Source: DAOUKH01 sp034421515
GTDB lineage: Bacteria; Chloroflexota; Dehalococcoidia; SHYB01
Reading direction: 5' to 3'
Assembly: GCA_034421515.1 (NCBI GenBank)
Contig: DAOUKH010000008.1
Coordinates: 1-14,550 of the forward strand
Length of the DNA: 14,550 bases
Part shown: one piece after another, positions 5,774 to 12,398 of the stretch
Layout: every line of letters begins with the position of its first letter
How positions within the stretch are numbered: position 1 is the first letter of the stretch
Notes under the pieces: generated by a model
What the model was told of the DNA's origin: nothing
The model's database searches: none
Seen by the model: the letters and a program-made list of their open reading frames with translations, nothing else
Position numbers and translations under genes: made by a program

Positions 5774-6481
5774 ATGGCGTCCATGAGCGGCCGAGCATGT
5801 CTGGTTACCGGTGGGTCGAGCGGCATCGGACTGGCGATCGCGCGGCGCTTCGTCGAGGACGGAGCGTCGGTGTGCATCGCGGCGCGCTCGCAGGACCGGC
5901 TCGACGCCGCGGCCAAGTCGCTGGGCGGCGCGGCGGCGATTGCGGCGGACGTGTCGACGGCGGCGGGAGCATCGGCGGCGGCCGAGTACGCGCTGGAGCG
6001 ACTGGGCGGCGTCGACGTGCTGGTCAATGCTGCCGGCGCGGCCTACTTCACGCCGCTCGCCGAGACCACGGAGGAACTTTGGGACGCCACCATCGACGGC
6101 AACCTGAAGTCGGTCTTCCTAGTGTGCAAGGCGGTGACACCGCTGATGCTCGAGGCGGGGCGCGGCGACATCGTGAACATCGCCTCGATCGCGGGACATC
6201 AGGGGTTCGACGCGAGCACGGCCTACTGCGCCTCGAAGCACGGCGTGATCGGTTTTTCCAAGGCACTGGCAATGGAGGTACGACGGCAGGGGCTGCGGGT
6301 GATCATCGTCACGCCGGGCGCCGTCGACACGCCGCTGTGGGATGCCGCCGGCGCCGACTTCGACCGCTCGCGCATGCTGACGGCGGGCGACGTGGCGGAA
6401 GCGGTGTACGGCGCGCTGACCTTCTCGTCGTCGGCAGTGCAGGACGAGGTGCTGGTGATGCCTCCAGACGGGGTGTTGTAG
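5774..6481 (+). CDS. SDR family oxidoreductase, possible sepiapterin reductase-like step
   Basis: A 235-residue classical SDR. TGGSSGIG (12-19) binds the dinucleotide and Ala36-Ala37-Arg38 after beta2 favours NADP(H). NAAG (85-88), Ser138 (NIASIAG) and Y151-xxx-K155 complete the active site. The C-terminal stretch (GDVAEAVYGALTFSS, VQDEVLVMPPDG) is shared by the YdfG/sepiapterin-reductase-like branch. The operon context, directly after two PTPS genes with a 40-bp gap, makes reduction of 6-pyruvoyl-tetrahydropterin a reasonable guess. The fold alone cannot prove it, because SDRs of this type reduce many ketones. The ATG at 5774 has GAGGAA about 6 bases upstream and is preferred over the ATG at 5783. 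It converges on the metalloprotease gene with only 16 bp between stops. Confidence 0.9.
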   Translation: MASMSGRACLVTGGSSGIGLAIARRFVEDGASVCIAARSQDRLDAAAKSLGGAAAIAADVSTAAGASAAAEYALERLGGVDVLVNAAGAAYFTPLAETTEELWDATIDGNLKSVFLVCKAVTPLMLEAGRGDIVNIASIAGHQGFDASTAYCASKHGVIGFSKALAMEVRRQGLRVIIVTPGAVDTPLWDAAGADFDRSRMLTAGDVAEAVYGALTFSSSAVQDEVLVMPPDGVL

Positions 6482-6497
6482 GCGCCGCTGACGTCCG

Positions 6498-6860
6498 CTA
6501 GAGGCCGTGGTGGTGGAGCCACTCGTCGCCGAAGCCGAAGTAGTGGCCGACTTCGTGGATGACGGTGCGGCGTATTTCCTCGACGAGCGACTCTTCGGAG
6601 GCGTGGGCCTCGATGGGGCGGCGGAAGATCGTGATGCGGTCGGGGAGGACGTTGCCGTAGCCGTAGGTCCGGTCGGGAAGCGGGACGCCCTCGTAGAGGC
6701 CGAGCAGGCCGTAGCGGTTGCGGATGCCGTTCTCGCGCATCTGTCGGCGCGAGGGGAAGTCCTCGACCAGAATGTCGACGTTGTCGATGAGCTCGGCGAC
6801 GTCCTCGGGCAGCGACTCGAGGGCCGCGGCCACGGCGTCCTCGAACTCTTCCAGCGTCAT
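6498..6860 (-). CDS. Minimal zincin metallopeptidase family protein
   Basis: A 120-residue protein of the small zincin-like metallopeptidase family (formerly DUF1025). It has the zinc-protease motif H102-E103-V-G-H106 followed by Asp112 (HEVGHYFGFGDE), plus the typical upstream strand DRITIFRRPIE (74-84) and YGLLGLYEG (50-58). It has no signal peptide and is expected in the cytoplasm. Its natural substrate is unknown. The start is fixed by the ATGA overlap with the stop of the acetyltransferase gene (6857-6860); the frame continues upstream into that gene but the extra residues are shadow. It is the last gene of the minus-strand operon. The ORF ends 16 bp from the convergent SDR gene and no terminator is visible between them. 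Confidence 0.88.
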   Translation of the reverse strand: MTLEEFEDAVAAALESLPEDVAELIDNVDILVEDFPSRRQMRENGIRNRYGLLGLYEGVPLPDRTYGYGNVLPDRITIFRRPIEAHASEESLVEEIRRTVIHEVGHYFGFGDEWLHHHGL

Positions 6861-7447
6861 CGAGGGGTCCGCCTGCCGCCCTCGTCGACCCACCAGCTTC
6901 TCGACTCGGGGCCGAAGCCCCACGGGGGGCCGCTTGCCTGGCCGAGGCGCGTAGGGAACCAGAGGAGGCGGTGGTTGGGGTTCTTGTCGAGGCGGTGCAC
7001 CATCTCGAGCTCGCGGAAGCCGCGCCGTTCGAAGAGTTTCAGCGCGGGATAGTTCTTCAGGTCTTTGACGAAGAGGCGGGTGGCAATGGACTCTCGGGAG
7101 CGTTCGATCGCAGCGTCGAGCAGGGCGCGGCCAATACCCCGTTCCCGGTAGTCGGGGGCGACGAATATCTCGCGGACGGTGGCGTAGGGGCCGTGCTGGT
7201 CTTGCAGGAAGCGCATGCGCACGACGCCGGCGGCGTCGCCGTCCACAGTGGCTACCAGCCAGTTTTCCGGGTCGTTGGCGAGGCTGAGCCGGTGGAGGCG
7301 CATCTCGTGCTCGACGTAGCCGTCGTCCTCCGGTGGATCGACCTGTGCGGCGAAAACCGCCTTCTCGGCGAGCCCGGCGCGGAGCAGGGCGTCGACGGTC
7401 TCTTCGTCGGCGGCTTCGTAGGGGCGGATGCGGGCGGGTTTAGACAA
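6857..7447 (-). CDS. GNAT family N-acetyltransferase
   Basis: A 196-residue GNAT protein. Acetyl-CoA-binding motif A is clear: REIFVAPDYRERGIGRALLDAAI (92-114), with the R101-xx-G104-x-G106 pyrophosphate loop. Motif B follows in KNYPALKLFERRGFRELEM (131-149). The last 35 residues after the fold form an unusual Trp/Pro/Gly-rich tail (about 162-196). The acceptor substrate is unknown. The start is a TTG at 7447, 15 bp after the glycosidase stop, with only a weak Shine-Dalgarno; an ATG nearby (over the glycosidase stop) is in another frame and closes after eight codons. The 3' end overlaps the metalloprotease start by four bases, so translation is coupled to it. Confidence 0.88.
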   Translation of the reverse strand: MSKPARIRPYEAADEETVDALLRAGLAEKAVFAAQVDPPEDDGYVEHEMRLHRLSLANDPENWLVATVDGDAAGVVRMRFLQDQHGPYATVREIFVAPDYRERGIGRALLDAAIERSRESIATRLFVKDLKNYPALKLFERRGFRELEMVHRLDKNPNHRLLWFPTRLGQASGPPWGFGPESRSWWVDEGGRRTPR

Positions 7448-7462
7448 GGATTCGCTCGGGTG

Positions 7463-8728
7463 TCATAGGAGGTCGAGGACGAGGGTTGACCAGCCGAAGT
7501 TCTTGGCGCCGTAGCCCTCGCCGGTATGGGGATTATAAAACTCCCGGAAGCCCGACTTGAGGGTGAGGTCGATGGTGCGCCGGGCGAGGTCGTTGGCTTC
7601 GTCGTCGAAGCCGTGCTTCCGGAGGCCGCGGACGAGCATCCAGTTGGTGTTGATCCAGGTCGGCCCGCGCCAGATGAGGAAGCGTTCGTTGGGCCGGAAG
7701 CTGGGCTCGGTCATCGCCACCGACGGCACTGGGTAGTCGGGCCAGAACCGCCGCGGATCGCGCAGTTGGCCAACGATGGCCTCGGCGCGCTCCGGCGGGA
7801 GGGATTCAAGGAGTAGCGGCGCGAGGCTGGAGACGGTGAGCGTCCGCAGGGGATGGCCGCCGGGGTCGTTCAGCGGCCAGAATACGCCGTCGTCCTCATG
7901 GAAGCACTGGTCGAGGATGGCGCGTTCGACGCGTTCGGCGAGGCGGCGGAAGGAGTCGCGCTCAGGCTCGTCGCCGGCCATGTCGCAAAGGCGGGCCACG
8001 CAGCGCAGCCCCTCGGCGTAGAGGCAGTTGAAAAGCACGTCCTCGACATTGAAGCGGCCCCGTTCGAAGATCGCGGGGAGACGGTAGTTGCGTCCCAGGA
8101 CGAGGTTGGCGGCGTCGAGGAGGCGGAGCCTGATCTGCAGGCCGAGGCGGGAAGGGTTGGACGCGCCGAGCGCCTCGTCGTAGGCGGGGAGGTGGTCCAT
8201 GCCGGTCTCGTAGGGCGTGATGCAGGAGACGAGGCCGTCGGCGTCGGGATCGCGGTGGTCGCGGAGCCAGAGGTAGTAGCGCTTGCAGCGGTCGAGTGCC
8301 TCGGCGAGGAAGTCGCCGCCGCCGCCGCGCTCGGTGACCGTGAGCGCGGCCTGGGCCAGCACCGGCGGCTGGACGAGCGCGCTGTGGCGCGGCCTCCAGG
8401 CGAGGCGGCACTGGAGGTGCGCCGGTGGGAGCAAGAGACCGGCGCCCCAGTGGATGACGTGGGGGATGAAGCCGTCGGGGGCCTGAGCGGACCACAGCGT
8501 GCGGAGCTCGCGCCGGGCGGCGGCGAGGTCGAGGTGGCTGAGGGCGATGGCGTGGAAGCAGGAGTCCCAGAACCACTGCCAGGGATAGCCGCCCGACGCC
8601 GAGGGGCAGACGTAGGCGTATTCGACGCCGGCGTCGTCGTCGCGGCCAGTCTTGAGGTTGGCGGCGAGCACGTCGGCAGCGCCGTGGCGGACGGCGTCGG
8701 CCTCGGAAGCGGTGATGCGCGGAAGCAA
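7463..8728 (-). CDS. GH63-type glycoside hydrolase, probable mannosyl/glucosylglycerate hydrolase
   Basis: A 421-residue (alpha/alpha)6-barrel hydrolase close in length to characterised mannosylglycerate hydrolases (GH63, MGH1-like). Signature segments are WQWFWDSCFH (50-59), TPYETGMDHLPAYD (171-184), WRGPTWINTNW (353-363) and FREFYNPHTGEGYGAKNFGWST (394-415). Asp178 fits the general acid, and Glu396 or Glu404 the base, by position relative to the Thermus enzyme. It would release a hexose and glycerate from the compatible solutes mannosylglycerate or glucosylglycerate; other alpha-glycosides cannot be excluded. The start is TTG at 8728, backed by GGAGG with a 4-base spacer. It sits between an ABM-domain gene and a GNAT gene in an operon headed by RpiB, consistent with sugar recovery. 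No signal peptide, so it acts inside the cell. Confidence 0.87.
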   Translation of the reverse strand: MLPRITASEADAVRHGAADVLAANLKTGRDDDAGVEYAYVCPSASGGYPWQWFWDSCFHAIALSHLDLAAARRELRTLWSAQAPDGFIPHVIHWGAGLLLPPAHLQCRLAWRPRHSALVQPPVLAQAALTVTERGGGGDFLAEALDRCKRYYLWLRDHRDPDADGLVSCITPYETGMDHLPAYDEALGASNPSRLGLQIRLRLLDAANLVLGRNYRLPAIFERGRFNVEDVLFNCLYAEGLRCVARLCDMAGDEPERDSFRRLAERVERAILDQCFHEDDGVFWPLNDPGGHPLRTLTVSSLAPLLLESLPPERAEAIVGQLRDPRRFWPDYPVPSVAMTEPSFRPNERFLIWRGPTWINTNWMLVRGLRKHGFDDEANDLARRTIDLTLKSGFREFYNPHTGEGYGAKNFGWSTLVLDLL

Positions 8729-8757
8729 AGCGCCTCCGTTCGAGCCTGTCCCGCGGG

Positions 8758-9063
8758 CTACCGCCAGCCGGCGTCGGTGGGGTAGAGGTTGGTGCAGCGG
8801 ACGACGGACGCCGAGGCGCGGATGTCCTTCGTGGCCTCGGCCCAGCGGGCGTAGTGGGGCGTCTGGGTGTGGGCCTTGAACGCGTCCTCGTCGCGGTAGA
8901 CCTCGACGAAGACGAAGCGCTTAGGATCGGTCTGGTCCTGATAGGCGTCGAAGCGGACGCAGCCGGGCTCCTGGACGGAGTTCGCGGCGTCGTCGAGGGC
9001 GGCTTCGCGGAAGGCGTCCTCGGCGCCCGGAGTGCATTCGAGGGTCACGACGATGGCGTACAT
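8758..9063 (-). CDS. Antibiotic biosynthesis monooxygenase (ABM) domain protein
   Basis: A 101-residue ferredoxin-like alpha+beta barrel protein of the ABM/LsrG type: MYAIVVTLECTPG (1-13), NSVQEPGCVRFDAYQD (28-43), FVFVEVYRDEDAFKAHTQTPHYARW (50-74) with the conserved His65 and His70. Family members include cofactor-free quinone-forming monooxygenases, the isomerase LsrG, and many uncharacterised dimers. In this operon, between RpiB and a glycosidase, an isomerase-like role on a sugar derivative is possible but unproven. ATG at 9063 has GGGAGA six bases upstream. Gaps to its neighbours are 38 and 29 bp, which argues for cotranscription. Confidence 0.88.
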   Translation of the reverse strand: MYAIVVTLECTPGAEDAFREAALDDAANSVQEPGCVRFDAYQDQTDPKRFVFVEVYRDEDAFKAHTQTPHYARWAEATKDIRASASVVRCTNLYPTDAGWR

Positions 9064-9101
9064 GGGCTTCTCCCGTTCTCGGTTGTTTTGTTGCTCCCGC
9101 G

Positions 9102-9572
9102 CTAGCGAGAGGATTTGGATGAGGTGGCGCCGCGTTCGCGGTGGAGGACCTTGTTAAGGCGGCGGACGTGACGCTCTTCCTTGGAAAAGGAGGCGCTCAT
9201 GAACGCGATGATCAGCTCGCGTACGAGCTCGGCGCCGACGATGCGCCCGCCGATGCAGAGGACGTTCATGTCGTCGTGCTCGACGCCCTGGTGGGCGGAG
9301 TAGGTGTCGTGGCAGGTGGCGGCGCGCACGCCGGCGACCTTGTTGGCGGCGACGGTGGCGCCGACCCCGCTGCCGCAGGCGAGGACGCCGCGCTCGACCT
9401 CGCCCGAGGCGACGGCGTCGGCGAGAGGGAAGACGAAGTCGGGATAGTCGTCCGACGCGTCGTACGATGCGGGGCCGTAGTCGACGACGTCATGCCCGAG
9501 ACTTCGCAGGATTTCGGCGGCGAGGTTCTTGGACTCGAAGCCGGCGTGGTCGCCGGCCACTCCAACGCGCAT
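9102..9572 (-). CDS. rpiB: Ribose-5-phosphate isomerase B (RpiB/LacAB family)
   Basis: A 156-residue RpiB/LacA/LacB family isomerase of normal length. Asp8-His9 (GDHAGFESK) bind phosphate and substrate, Cys66 in ACGSGVG is the catalytic base, and His99 (YSAHQGVEHDDMNVL) matches the ring-opening histidine of E. coli RpiB. AANKVAGVRAA and IGGRIVG complete the family pattern. It interconverts ribose-5-phosphate and ribulose-5-phosphate in the pentose phosphate pathway; allose-6-phosphate or related sugars are alternatives. The last 11 residues form a Ser/Lys/Arg-rich tail. ATG at 9572 has GGAG five bases upstream. It heads the five-gene minus-strand operon. Confidence 0.93.
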   Translation of the reverse strand: MRVGVAGDHAGFESKNLAAEILRSLGHDVVDYGPASYDASDDYPDFVFPLADAVASGEVERGVLACGSGVGATVAANKVAGVRAATCHDTYSAHQGVEHDDMNVLCIGGRIVGAELVRELIIAFMSASFSKEERHVRRLNKVLHRERGATSSKSSR

Positions 9573-9589
9573 GTCGGCTCCTTAGTGGC

Positions 9590-9606
9590 GCGGTGTTGCG
9601 CACCGC
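9590..9606. repeat. Inverted repeat in the RpiB leader
   Basis: GCGGTG (9590-9595) and CACCGC (9601-9606) form a six-base inverted repeat around TTGCG. It lies between the candidate RpiB promoter and the Shine-Dalgarno. It could be an operator or leader hairpin for the operon, but chance is a fair alternative at this GC content. Confidence 0.35.
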
Positions 9607-9611
9607 CTGAA

Positions 9612-9641
9612 ATGGTAGCCCGGCGGCTGCGCTCCCGGCAA
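9612..9641 (-). promoter_or_regulatory. Candidate promoter for the rpiB operon
   Basis: On the minus strand TTGCCG (9641-9636, 4/6) is followed after 18 bp by TACCAT (9617-9612, 4/6). The start would be near 9605, at the edge of the inverted repeat 9590-9606, giving a leader of about 33 bases. Confidence 0.4.
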
Positions 9642-9666
9642 GCGGGAGGCGCTGGGGGAGGTAGCG

Positions 9667-9672
9667 TATACT
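9667..9672 (+). promoter_or_regulatory. Candidate -10 box for the MFS gene
   Basis: TATACT (5/6 to TATAAT) lies in a short A/T-rich patch 53 bp before the TTG start at 9725. No convincing -35 box is seen 16-18 bp upstream, so this is only a partial promoter call. Confidence 0.3.
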
Positions 9673-9724
9673 CTCTCCCCGGTCGCTTCGCTTGCGGTGG
9701 CCAAGGCGGGGCGAAAGGGTATCG

Positions 9725-11152
9725 TTGGCGCGCGTCCAGGAATCCGACTCCCCAGCTCCCGCCGCCGAGCGGCGTATGCTTCGCTTCATCCTCCTCGGCG
9801 TTGCGCTGGGGACGATGCTCGCGCCGCTGAACACCACGCTGGTGGCCTTGGCGCTGCCCGAAATCAGCGGCGATTTCGACGCGAGCCTCGACGCCGTCAC
9901 GTGGACTATTACCGCGTACGTGATCGCGATGGCGGTGGTCCAGCCGATTGGCGGGAAGCTGGGCGACCTCTACGGGCGGCGCAGAGTCTTTCTGGTCTCC
10001 TTGCTGGGATTCGGGGTGGCGAGCGTCCTTGCGGCGGTCTCGGTCGACCTCGCGATGCTGATCGAGACGCGCATCGTTCAAGCCGTGACCGCTGCGATGA
10101 TGCTGCCCACCGGGGCGGCGCTGGTGCGGCAGGTCTTCCCGGTCGAGCGCCGCGCGGCGGCTTTCGGCGTGGTGGGGGCGGCGGCCGGGCTTGCGGCGGG
10201 AGTGGGGCCCGCCTTAGGCGGCGGGATCATGGCCCTTGGCGGCTGGCGCGCCATGTTTTGGATGAACGTCCCGCTCGTCGTGCTGGGTCTTACCATCGCC
10301 TTCCGGTACTTCCCGTCCGCCGCCGAGCGGGGCGAGCGCCCGCCCTTCGACCTGGCGGGCGCGGTGCTGCTGGGCGCGGCGATGATCGTCTTCGCGACGC
10401 TGCTTACCGTTGCCGGCGGCGCGTCGCCAGGGGTGACGGCGGGCCTCGGCGCGGCGACCGCCGTGCTGGTCTTCGTGTTCGCGGTCAACGAGCGCCGCGT
10501 GGTTGAGCCGCTCACCGATCCGCGGCTGTTCGGCAACCGCTTCTTCCTTGGGGCGACGGGCACGATTTTGTTTTCCACAATCGGGCTGTACGGGATCATT
10601 CTCGTCGTGCCGCTGTTGCTCAAGGTGGTACAGGAGCGAGGTTCGGCTGAGACCGGCCTCATCATGGCGGCGATTTCGGCGCCGGTATTTCTTCTCGCCC
10701 GTGCCGGGGGCCGCTTGGCAGACCGCCTTGGCCGCCGGCGCCCGGCGATAGCAGGCGGCGTGCTGCAGACGGCGGGCGCCGCGTTGCTGCTGATCTTGGA
10801 CCTTGATACGAGCGCGTGGCCGGTCGTGGGCGCGCTGCTGCTCATGGGCGCGGGGCTGGCGCTGCAGATTCCGGCGTCGCAGACCGCCGCCGTGGAGGCC
10901 GTCGAGGAGCCAGACTCGGGAATGGCGAGCGGGGTGTACTCGATGGGGCGCTACGTCGGCAGCCTGGTCGGAGCGGCCGCGCTCGCCGCGCTCGTCGGTA
11001 CGGCCGCGGTCGACGACATCGGAAGCGGCGATCTGACGCCGGTCTTCATTCTGATCACGGCCGCCGTCGCGGCGTCGATGGTGACGGCGTGGTTCATCAG
11101 GCCGCGCCGCCTGTTTGCTAGCGGGGGAGTCCCAGGCCCCGTTGGGCGATGA
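9725..11152 (+). CDS. MFS transporter, DHA2 (EmrB/QacA-like) family
   Basis: A membrane protein of about 475 residues with many hydrophobic helices, of the drug:H+ antiporter-2 type. The first helix carries LNTTLVALALPEI, followed by TWTITAYVIAMAVVQPIGGKLGDLYGRRRVF, which holds the loop 2-3 motif GxLGDxYGRRR, and later GPALGGGIMALGGWRAMFW, the antiporter motif C and helix 6 region. The second half repeats the fold (GRLADRLGRRRP). It probably exports drugs or metabolites using the proton gradient; the substrate is unknown. The start is uncertain. TTG at 9725 has AAGGG five bases upstream and leaves a hydrophilic N-terminus of 17 residues. ATG at 9776 starts directly at helix 1 with a poor ribosome site. 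The 3' end overlaps the convergent ACAD2 gene by 35 bp. Confidence 0.9.
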   Translation: MARVQESDSPAPAAERRMLRFILLGVALGTMLAPLNTTLVALALPEISGDFDASLDAVTWTITAYVIAMAVVQPIGGKLGDLYGRRRVFLVSLLGFGVASVLAAVSVDLAMLIETRIVQAVTAAMMLPTGAALVRQVFPVERRAAAFGVVGAAAGLAAGVGPALGGGIMALGGWRAMFWMNVPLVVLGLTIAFRYFPSAAERGERPPFDLAGAVLLGAAMIVFATLLTVAGGASPGVTAGLGAATAVLVFVFAVNERRVVEPLTDPRLFGNRFFLGATGTILFSTIGLYGIILVVPLLLKVVQERGSAETGLIMAAISAPVFLLARAGGRLADRLGRRRPAIAGGVLQTAGAALLLILDLDTSAWPVVGALLLMGAGLALQIPASQTAAVEAVEEPDSGMASGVYSMGRYVGSLVGAAALAALVGTAAVDDIGSGDLTPVFILITAAVAASMVTAWFIRPRRLFASGGVPGPVGR

Positions 11153-12293
11153 TGTTGCGCTGAATCTCCTGACTGCCGCCGCCGACCTTGCAGGCGGAGC
11201 GGAGGTAGGCGCGCTCGACCGCGCCGTCCATGGGAATGGCGCGTCCGCCGGCGGGGTCGAGCTGGCCAAAGAGCCCCATGATCTCCATGGACGCCAGCGA
11301 GACGTTGCTGCGCACCTCGACGGAGTAGACCTTGGCGAGGGATGCTTCCATGTTGGGGATCTCGCCCTTGGCCTGCATGCCGATGACGCGGTAGGAGAGC
11401 ATGCGGGAGACCTGGATCTGGACGGCCATGTCGGCGAGCTTGTGGCGCACAGTGCTGCCCCCGAGCAGGGTGCGGCCGAAGGGGTCGCCGGTGAGGTAGG
11501 CCATGAGGTCGTCGAAGTCGCGGCGGGAGCCCGCCAGGGCGGCGACGTTGGAGCGCTCGAAGTCGAGGGTGGTGGTGGCGACGTACCAGCCGCGGTGCAG
11601 CTCGCCGAAGAGGCCGTCGGGGGGAACGCGGACGTTGTCGAAGTAGACCTCGTTGAACCCTTGGCCGTTGTCCATCTGGCGGATGGGCTTGACGGTGACA
11701 CCCGGCGATTTCATCGAGAAGAGGAAGTAGGAGATGCCGCGGTGCTTGGGGGCGTCGGGGTCGGTGCGGGCGAGGAGGTGGATGTGGTCGGCGTTGTGGG
11801 CGCTGGAGGTCCAGATCTTCTGGCCGTTGATGACGAAGTCGTCGCCGTCCTGGTCGGCGCGGGTCTGGAGGGAGGCGAGGTCGGAGCCGGCGTTGGGCTC
11901 GGAGAAGCCCTGGCACCAGCGGCTCTCGCCGCTGGCGATGCGGCCGATGTGCTCGCGCTTCTGGGCTTCGGTGCCGTGGACGATGAGGGCGGGGCCGAGC
12001 TGGTAGGCCTGGGGGTCGATGCCGGGGCAGCGGGCGTAGGACATCTCCTCGCGGAGAATGGCCTGATAGGTGAGGGGGCGGTCTTGCCCGCCGTACTCCT
12101 TGGGCCACGACATGGCGATCCACCCGCGGGCGCCGATCTTCATGCGCAGGGCGCGCACCTGATCGGCTAGGCCAGGGTCGGCGGCCTCGCCCTGGGCTCC
12201 GGCAAGGGCCAATTGCTCGGGCATCTCGTCGTCGATGAAGCGGCGAACCTCGTCGCGGTAGGCCTCTTCTTCTGGGGTGAAGCGAAAGTCCAT
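11118..12293 (-). CDS. Acyl-CoA dehydrogenase with helix-G Glu (ACAD2, FadE29-like)
   Basis: A 391-residue acyl-CoA dehydrogenase. The N-terminal helices start MDFRFTPEEEAYRDEV. The FAD-side motif QGFSEPNAGSDLASL (128-142) is intact, and NGQKIWTSSAHNADH (156-170) and GGGSQEIQRNIIAQ (371-384) are typical. There is no EGT glutamate near the C-terminus, but Glu246 in LDFERSNVAA occupies the helix-G position used by isovaleryl-CoA dehydrogenase and by FadE29-type subunits. It therefore looks like the catalytic alpha subunit of an alpha2beta2 dehydrogenase acting on branched or steroid-derived acyl-CoA; a homomeric enzyme is also possible. ATG at 12293 has GAGG six bases upstream; the frame extends 67 codons further into the divergent promoter and gene, which is shadow. 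It is transcribed divergently from a MaoC-like hydratase. Confidence 0.93.
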   Translation of the reverse strand: MDFRFTPEEEAYRDEVRRFIDDEMPEQLALAGAQGEAADPGLADQVRALRMKIGARGWIAMSWPKEYGGQDRPLTYQAILREEMSYARCPGIDPQAYQLGPALIVHGTEAQKREHIGRIASGESRWCQGFSEPNAGSDLASLQTRADQDGDDFVINGQKIWTSSAHNADHIHLLARTDPDAPKHRGISYFLFSMKSPGVTVKPIRQMDNGQGFNEVYFDNVRVPPDGLFGELHRGWYVATTTLDFERSNVAALAGSRRDFDDLMAYLTGDPFGRTLLGGSTVRHKLADMAVQIQVSRMLSYRVIGMQAKGEIPNMEASLAKVYSVEVRSNVSLASMEIMGLFGQLDPAGGRAIPMDGAVERAYLRSACKVGGGSQEIQRNIIAQRGLGLPR

Positions 12294-12329
12294 GGCGTCC
12301 TCGTCGGCCCGCGGCGGGCGGATGGAGGG

Positions 12330-12357
12330 AGCATAGCAAACGACCGATGCGCGGCAA
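12330..12357 (-). promoter_or_regulatory. Candidate promoter for ACAD2
   Basis: On the minus strand TTGCCG (12357-12352, 4/6) is followed after 16 bp by TATGCT (12335-12330, 4/6). The start would be near 12323, giving a 30-base leader that contains the palindrome GCCCGC-G-GCGGGC (12307-12319). Confidence 0.45.
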
Positions 12358-12361
12358 ACCG

Positions 12362-12369
12362 CCCGCGGG
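12362..12369. promoter_or_regulatory. Palindrome between two divergent -35 boxes
   Basis: CCCGCGGG is a perfect eight-base palindrome exactly between the ACAD2 -35 box (12352-12357) and the MaoC -35 box (12370-12375). Its place would let one regulator act on both promoters. The related motif GCCCGC-G-GCGGGC lies at 12307-12319. No cognate regulator can be named. Confidence 0.3.
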
Positions 12370-12398
12370 TTGACCCTTCGGAGCGGCCCGGTTATAAG
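12370..12398 (+). promoter_or_regulatory. Strong sigma70-type promoter for the MaoC-like gene
   Basis: TTGACC (12370-12375, 5/6) is followed after exactly 17 bp by TATAAG (12393-12398, 5/6). Transcription should start near 12405, about 20 bases before the ATG at 12425 and just ahead of the Shine-Dalgarno GGGGAGGGAG. Confidence 0.7.

Noticed and set aside
7853..8785. 310-residue plus-strand frame antisense to the GH63 gene
   Set aside because: It is rich in Gly/Ala/Val/Glu without motifs, has no Shine-Dalgarno, and the opposite strand carries convincing GH63 signatures.
10214..11701. 495-residue minus-strand frame over the MFS and ACAD2 genes
   Set aside because: It has Ser/Thr/Arg/Pro-biased composition with no domain, and overlaps two clear genes in other frames.
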